From positions 62,001 to 126,000 of the forward strand of contig JAPPGB010000129.1 in assembly GCA_028821475.1 (NCBI GenBank): a DNA stretch of 64,000 nucleotides. Reading direction: 5' to 3'. The stretch's first letter is position 1, and each line of letters begins with the position of its first letter. This DNA comes from Spirochaetaceae bacterium (GTDB taxonomy: Bacteria; Spirochaetota; Spirochaetia; SZUA-6; Bin103). The notes below the pieces were generated by a model. The model worked only from the letters and a program-made list of their open reading frames with translations. It ran no database searches and was not told the origin of the DNA. Both the position numbers and the translations under genes were made by a program. Below, one piece after another: positions 60,314-64,000 of the stretch.

Positions 60314-60666
60314 AATGGCGCTATCTTACCAGCCGTCCGACTTGCCGCAACCCGCCTGTCGTCAGCGCGTGCCCACGAGGATTGGGGACGGTGTCTCGGC
60401 GCCAGTGCCAATGGCGTCGCACACTTCATCGCGGCAATTGGAAATCAACCTTTATTCGGCGCGGTGCGAGCTGTCGCTGCTGCCAGCCGCGGGGCGAGCC
60501 GGGCGAGGCCCCGGTTCACGTGCGGCGCATGCGTCCCCATCGCTCAAGCCGCGCAAACTTGACGTAGGGGATGAGCGGGGCACAATGGGGAGTCTCGCTG
60601 CCCGGCGAATGGCTTGCCGGGCCCGGTGGTCACCGGAGTGTGGCCAGGATCAACGGAGGGAAACGC
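60314..60666. other. Intergenic stretch before cluster D
   Basis: About 350 bases between the divergent SDR and binding-protein genes. No gene is recognised. It must hold the promoters, but I cannot assign them with confidence; frames open here are GC-driven. Confidence 0.4.
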
Positions 60667-62502
60667 ATGTCTGTTCTACTTGACTTGATGCAGTCGCCGG
60701 CGCGGGTTGCCGGGGGAGCGCTGGTGCTGGCCCTGGCGGCCGCCGGCCTGTGGGGATCGCCGGCCACCGAAGAGGGATCGGCCGCCGCCGAAATGGAGAT
60801 GGTGGCCAACGTGTACGGGGAGATGGTCGAGAAGCCGCAGTACGGCGGCACCATCGCGGTCGCCATAACCGAGTCGCCGACCAACTTCGACCCCTGGTTC
60901 GGCTACAGCGTGCCGGAGGTGCTCAACGGGCAGGAACCGGTGTTCGAGCGGCTCGGCGACCTGAATTGGGCGTTCAGGGCCGGCGCCGGCGGCGAGCCGT
61001 CGCGCTACATCAGCCTTCCCGAAACGGCAGGAGAGCTGGCCGAGAGCTGGGAGGTGTCTCCCGATCTCAAGACCTACACGTTCCGCATCCGGCGCGGCAT
61101 CCACTGGCAGGACAAGGGCGAGGTGGCCGGGCGCGAGTTCGACGCCCACGACGTGCTGTTCACCTTTCAGCGCAACTGGGGCCTGGAAGAGTTCAGCGAG
61201 AAGGGCGGCGGCCCGGCGTGGTGGAAGACGGGACAGATCCCCTACGAGTCGATCGAAGCCCCCGACCGGTGGACGTTCGTGATCAAGACGCACACGCCGG
61301 CGCTCGACACCCTGGACCAGATCCTGTGCGCCAACCGGTGCCCGAACTTCATGGTGGCCCCGGAGGTGATCCGCGCCCACGGCGACATGAGCGACTGGCG
61401 CAACGTGGTCGGCACCGGCCCGTTCATGCTCACCGACTTCGTGCCCGGATCGTCGGTCACCTACAGCCGCAACCCGGGCTACTGGAACTCCGACCCGCTG
61501 CATCCCGGCAACCAGCTCCCGTACGCGGACGAGGTCAAGTACTTCGTGATCCCGGAGCCGGAGGCGCGGGTGGCGGCGTTTCGCAGCGGACGGGTGGCGC
61601 TGCCGGGCATGTACTGGAGCTCGCTCACCTTCGAGCAGCGCAGGACGCTCGCTCAGACCAACCCGGAGCTGGTGGAGGTGGCGATTCCCGGCGAGCAGTC
61701 CACCACCTTCACGTTCCGCATGGACCGGCCGCCGTTCGACGACAAGAACGTGCGCATCGCGATGCAGAAGGCGATCAACGCCGCCGAGCTCAACGACCTG
61801 TACTACGACGGCAAGGGCGATCCCACCCCGTACGGCTACGTGAGCACGCTCACGGGCGGCATGAACGTGCCCTACGCAGAGTGGCCGGACGACATCAAGT
61901 GGCAGTACGAGTACGACCCGGAAGAGGCGGAGCGGCTGCTGGACGAGGCCGGCTACCCGCGCGGCGCGGACGGCACGCGGTTCACGGCCGGCTGGGACGT
62001 GACCACCGCCTGGGGCCACGACGTCGACCTCGCGCAGGCGGTCACCACCTACTTCGAGCAGATCGGGGTGGACGTCGAGGTGAACGAGCTGCCCGACGGC
62101 ACCACCATGCAGGACCGGCTGAGCGCGGGATCGCACGGCGGCATCACGGCGGGCTGCTGCCGGCACGCCCCCTACGATGCCTACGCCTCGATGCGCTACC
62201 GCTTTTACGGCGAACCCGGCCTGTACCACGGCGTCACCGACGCGGCGTTCAACGCGCTCATGGATCAGATCGCGGCGGCGACCGACAACGAGACGATGAC
62301 CGCGCTGGTGCGCGCGGTGGACCTGCACTACATCGGCGAGATGTGGTCGGTGTCGTGGCCGCTCAGCCCGATCGGCATGATGCACCAGCCGTGGCTGAAG
62401 GGTTACACCGGCCAGCTCGGCGCCGCCATGGAGGGCGCCGTGTACCTGCTGCCGTACCTGTGGGTCGACCAGGGGCTGAAGGCTCGGATGGGCCACGAGT
62501 AG
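60667..62502 (+). CDS. Peptide/oligosaccharide-binding protein, SBP family 5 (cluster D)
   Basis: 611 residues. ATG 60667 has GGAGGG upstream and begins MSVLLDLMQSPARVAGGALV, a signal peptide ending near LWGSPA, followed by an acidic stretch TEEGSAAAEMEM. The family 5 domain includes FRIRRGIHWQDKGEVAGREF near 140-160. Paralogue of the cluster B protein. Periplasmic, no lipobox. First gene of a rightward operon with OppB and OppC. Confidence 0.9.
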   Translation: MSVLLDLMQSPARVAGGALVLALAAAGLWGSPATEEGSAAAEMEMVANVYGEMVEKPQYGGTIAVAITESPTNFDPWFGYSVPEVLNGQEPVFERLGDLNWAFRAGAGGEPSRYISLPETAGELAESWEVSPDLKTYTFRIRRGIHWQDKGEVAGREFDAHDVLFTFQRNWGLEEFSEKGGGPAWWKTGQIPYESIEAPDRWTFVIKTHTPALDTLDQILCANRCPNFMVAPEVIRAHGDMSDWRNVVGTGPFMLTDFVPGSSVTYSRNPGYWNSDPLHPGNQLPYADEVKYFVIPEPEARVAAFRSGRVALPGMYWSSLTFEQRRTLAQTNPELVEVAIPGEQSTTFTFRMDRPPFDDKNVRIAMQKAINAAELNDLYYDGKGDPTPYGYVSTLTGGMNVPYAEWPDDIKWQYEYDPEEAERLLDEAGYPRGADGTRFTAGWDVTTAWGHDVDLAQAVTTYFEQIGVDVEVNELPDGTTMQDRLSAGSHGGITAGCCRHAPYDAYASMRYRFYGEPGLYHGVTDAAFNALMDQIAAATDNETMTALVRAVDLHYIGEMWSVSWPLSPIGMMHQPWLKGYTGQLGAAMEGAVYLLPYLWVDQGLKARMGHE

Positions 62503-62548
62503 GCGCCAGGCAGGCAGGATCCCGATAGACCGTGGCGGTAGCCGGCAT

Positions 62549-62566
62549 CGCGCCGAGAGCGGCGCG
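62549..62566 (+). terminator. Short hairpin between binding protein and OppB (cluster D)
   Basis: CGCGCCG at 62549-62555 and CGGCGCG at 62560-62566 form a perfect 7-base-pair stem with loop AGAG in the 205-base gap between the genes. No T run. In position it parallels the hairpins of the other ABC operons but is much weaker. Confidence 0.35.
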
Positions 62567-62707
62567 GCGCCCGGCCGGCAAGGCGCGGCGAACGAGCCGA
62601 TCGGCCATGGGTGAGCGAGGAGCGAGCCAACCTGCCGGGATGCATCGCCGCTGGAGTGCAACCGGTGTTTCGCCGCGGTCCGCCGCGGCCTGCGCGCCGC
62701 CGCGCCG

Positions 62708-63664
62708 ATGTTGCGCTATGTAGTCCGCCGCCTGCTGCTCACCATCCCCACCCTGTTCCTGGTGGCGACCATCGTGTTCCTGCTGCTGCGGCTGGTGCCC
62801 GGCGACATGGTGGACACGGTGATGGCGCGGCTGGCGGTGCTCGGCGGCACGGTGGACCGCGCGGCCCTGGAGCGCGCGTTCGGGCTGGACGCCCCGCTGC
62901 ACGTGCAGTACGTCCGCTGGTGGGGCGACCTGCTGCTGCGCGGCAGCCTGGGCATCTCGATGAACTCGGGGCAGCCGGTGGTGCCGCTCATCCTGGGACG
63001 GCTGCCGGTGACCATCGAGCTGGGCCTGCTGGCGATCGCGGTGTCGGTGGCGATCGGCCTGCCGGTGGGCATCTACTCGGCGCTGCGGCAGGACACGGTG
63101 GGCGACTACGCCGGGCGCAGCCTGGCGATCCTGTTCGTGGCCGCGCCGAGCTTCTGGGTGGCGACGCTGGTGATCCTGTACGCGTCGCTGTGGTGGGGGT
63201 GGTCGCCGCCGCTGGAGCTGGTGCCGCTGGCGCGCGACCCGATCGGCAACCTGCGCATGTTCATCCTGCCGGCGTTCATCCTCGGCATGGTGATGGCCGG
63301 CACCACGATGCGGATGACGCGCACCATGATGCTGGAAGTGCTGCGCCAGGACTTCATCCGCACCGCCTATGCCAAGGGGTTGCGCGAGCGGCTGGTAGTG
63401 GTCGGCCACGCGCTCAAGAACGCGCTGATCCCGGTGGTGACGATCGTGGGCGCGGACCTGACCGTGCTGATCGGCGGCGCCGTGATCATCGAATCGATCT
63501 TCGCCCTGCCGGGCACCGGGCGGCTGATGGTGGACGCGCTCAAGGTGCGCGACTACGCGCTGGTGTCGGGCGTGAACCTGGTGTTCGCGGTGGCCGTGGT
63601 CGGCGCCAACCTGCTGGTCGACCTGTCGTACGCGTTTCTCGACCCGCGCGTCCGCTACCGTTGA
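62708..63664 (+). CDS. Peptide/oligosaccharide ABC permease, OppB type (cluster D)
   Basis: 318 residues. MLRYVVRRLLLTIPTLFLVA start, six helices, and RTMMLEVLRQDFIRTAYAKG as EAA loop. Sister to the cluster B OppB. ATG 62708 gives the family N-terminus. Its stop overlaps the start of the next permease. Confidence 0.9.
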   Translation: MLRYVVRRLLLTIPTLFLVATIVFLLLRLVPGDMVDTVMARLAVLGGTVDRAALERAFGLDAPLHVQYVRWWGDLLLRGSLGISMNSGQPVVPLILGRLPVTIELGLLAIAVSVAIGLPVGIYSALRQDTVGDYAGRSLAILFVAAPSFWVATLVILYASLWWGWSPPLELVPLARDPIGNLRMFILPAFILGMVMAGTTMRMTRTMMLEVLRQDFIRTAYAKGLRERLVVVGHALKNALIPVVTIVGADLTVLIGGAVIIESIFALPGTGRLMVDALKVRDYALVSGVNLVFAVAVVGANLLVDLSYAFLDPRVRYR

Positions 63665-64000
63665 CCGTGCGCCAAGGGCCGAACGAGCGCGGCGCGGCGA
63701 GCGCCTTTGTGCGCCGCTTCATGCGCGAGAAGCGGCTGGGGGTGGTGGGCGCGGTCATCGTGCTCATGCTGCTGGTGTGCGGAATCTTCGCCGACCTGCT
63801 CGCCCCCTACGGCATGGACGAAAAGAGCCTGCCCGACCGGTTCGCCGCCCCGTCGGCGCGCTACCTGCTCGGCGCCGACCAGGTGGGCCGCGACATTCTC
63901 AGCCGCCTGATCTACGGCGCGCGCATCTCGATGCTGGTCGGCCTGGCCGCCACCACCGTCACCGTGGCGGTGGCGGCGCTGGTCGGGGTGCCGTCCGGCT
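63661..64000 (+). CDS. Peptide/oligosaccharide ABC permease, OppC type (cluster D), cut by window edge
   Basis: The first 113 residues are present. A short cytoplasmic start (RRFMREKRLG) precedes the first helix (VVGAVIVLMLLVCGIFADLL) and the OppC motif YLLGADQVGRDILSRLIYGA. TTG 63661 overlaps the OppB stop (TTGA); GTG 63667 is the alternative start. No large insert, so it is of the cluster B type. Confidence 0.85.
   Translation, partial: MTVRQGPNERGAASAFVRRFMREKRLGVVGAVIVLMLLVCGIFADLLAPYGMDEKSLPDRFAAPSARYLLGADQVGRDILSRLIYGARISMLVGLAATTVTVAVAALVGVPSG

Noticed and set aside
60676-62661. Leftward open frame opposite the cluster D binding protein
   Set aside because: Antisense shadow of a protein with signal peptide, ribosome site and family 5 motifs.
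1-64000. Search by eye for tRNA, rRNA, insertion sequences with transposase, or prophage genes
   Set aside because: No cloverleaf-like segment, rRNA stretch, transposase (DDE or serine/tyrosine recombinase) or phage structural gene was recognised.

Overview
The window is a piece of a high-GC bacterial chromosome. No rRNA, tRNA or CRISPR array is visible. The substrate-binding proteins have short signal peptides followed by acidic, Glu/Ala/Gly-rich mature N-termini, many are paralogous peptide/oligosaccharide-type binding proteins, and Fe/2OG oxygenases and sulfatases are common. This best fits a high-GC, probably marine or host-associated, spirochaete-like heterotroph. That placement is an inference from gene style, not from a marker gene.

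Layout. 1-1.6 kb: end of an unidentified gene and an ATPase. 1.9-13.5 kb: an accessory metabolic block with a dimethylglycine/sarcosine-dehydrogenase-like flavoprotein, a gamma-butyrobetaine-hydroxylase-like oxygenase divergent from a PhnZ-like HD oxygenase, a GcvT-like protein, a sulfatase and a PhyH-like oxygenase. The oxygenase pair matches the TmpA/TmpB route, which turns 2-(trimethylammonio)ethylphosphonate into glycine betaine and phosphate; the GcvT and flavoprotein could then demethylate the product. A GIY-YIG-like/SIR2-like gene pair and two nearly identical coiled-coil nuclease genes sit inside this block, next to a chimeric remnant of its own genes. 13.6-17.1 kb: a sugar-type ABC importer (binding protein and two permeases). 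17.3-23.5 kb: a GFO/IDH/MocA oxidoreductase, a large membrane glycosyltransferase-like protein with TPRs, an aldolase and a hydroxyacid dehydrogenase.

23.5-31.9 kb is a defence/toxin-antitoxin island: HicB-like protein, Fic protein, HNH nuclease, AbiEi/AbiEii, and a UvrD-type helicase with nuclease and zinc-finger segments, interspersed with internally deleted Fic and Uma2 remnants. 31.9-40.3 kb holds two peptide-type ABC clusters (binding protein, OppB, OppC, no ATPase). 40.8-48.8 kb is another island: ATPase-nuclease, two VapBC-like modules, an LLM flavoprotein whose 3' end is fused to an antitoxin fragment, an orphan XRE regulator, a hydrolase and a desaturase. 48.8-53.2 kb is a third peptide-type ABC set with the binding protein convergent to its permeases. 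53.5-57.1 kb encodes a 1211-residue STAND-like NTPase with a nuclease-like N-terminus, a candidate defence gene. 57.2-64 kb holds a GH32-like hydrolase, a HicA/HicB pair in convergent orientation, an SDR, and a fourth peptide-type ABC cluster running off the end.

Two themes recur. First, strong hairpins lie between several binding-protein genes and the permease genes behind them, consistent with making excess binding protein. Second, there are many partial copies of genes that are also intact in the window (flavoprotein, Fic, LLM, antitoxin, GH32), several with internal deletions and some fused to one another, so the region has been heavily reshuffled.
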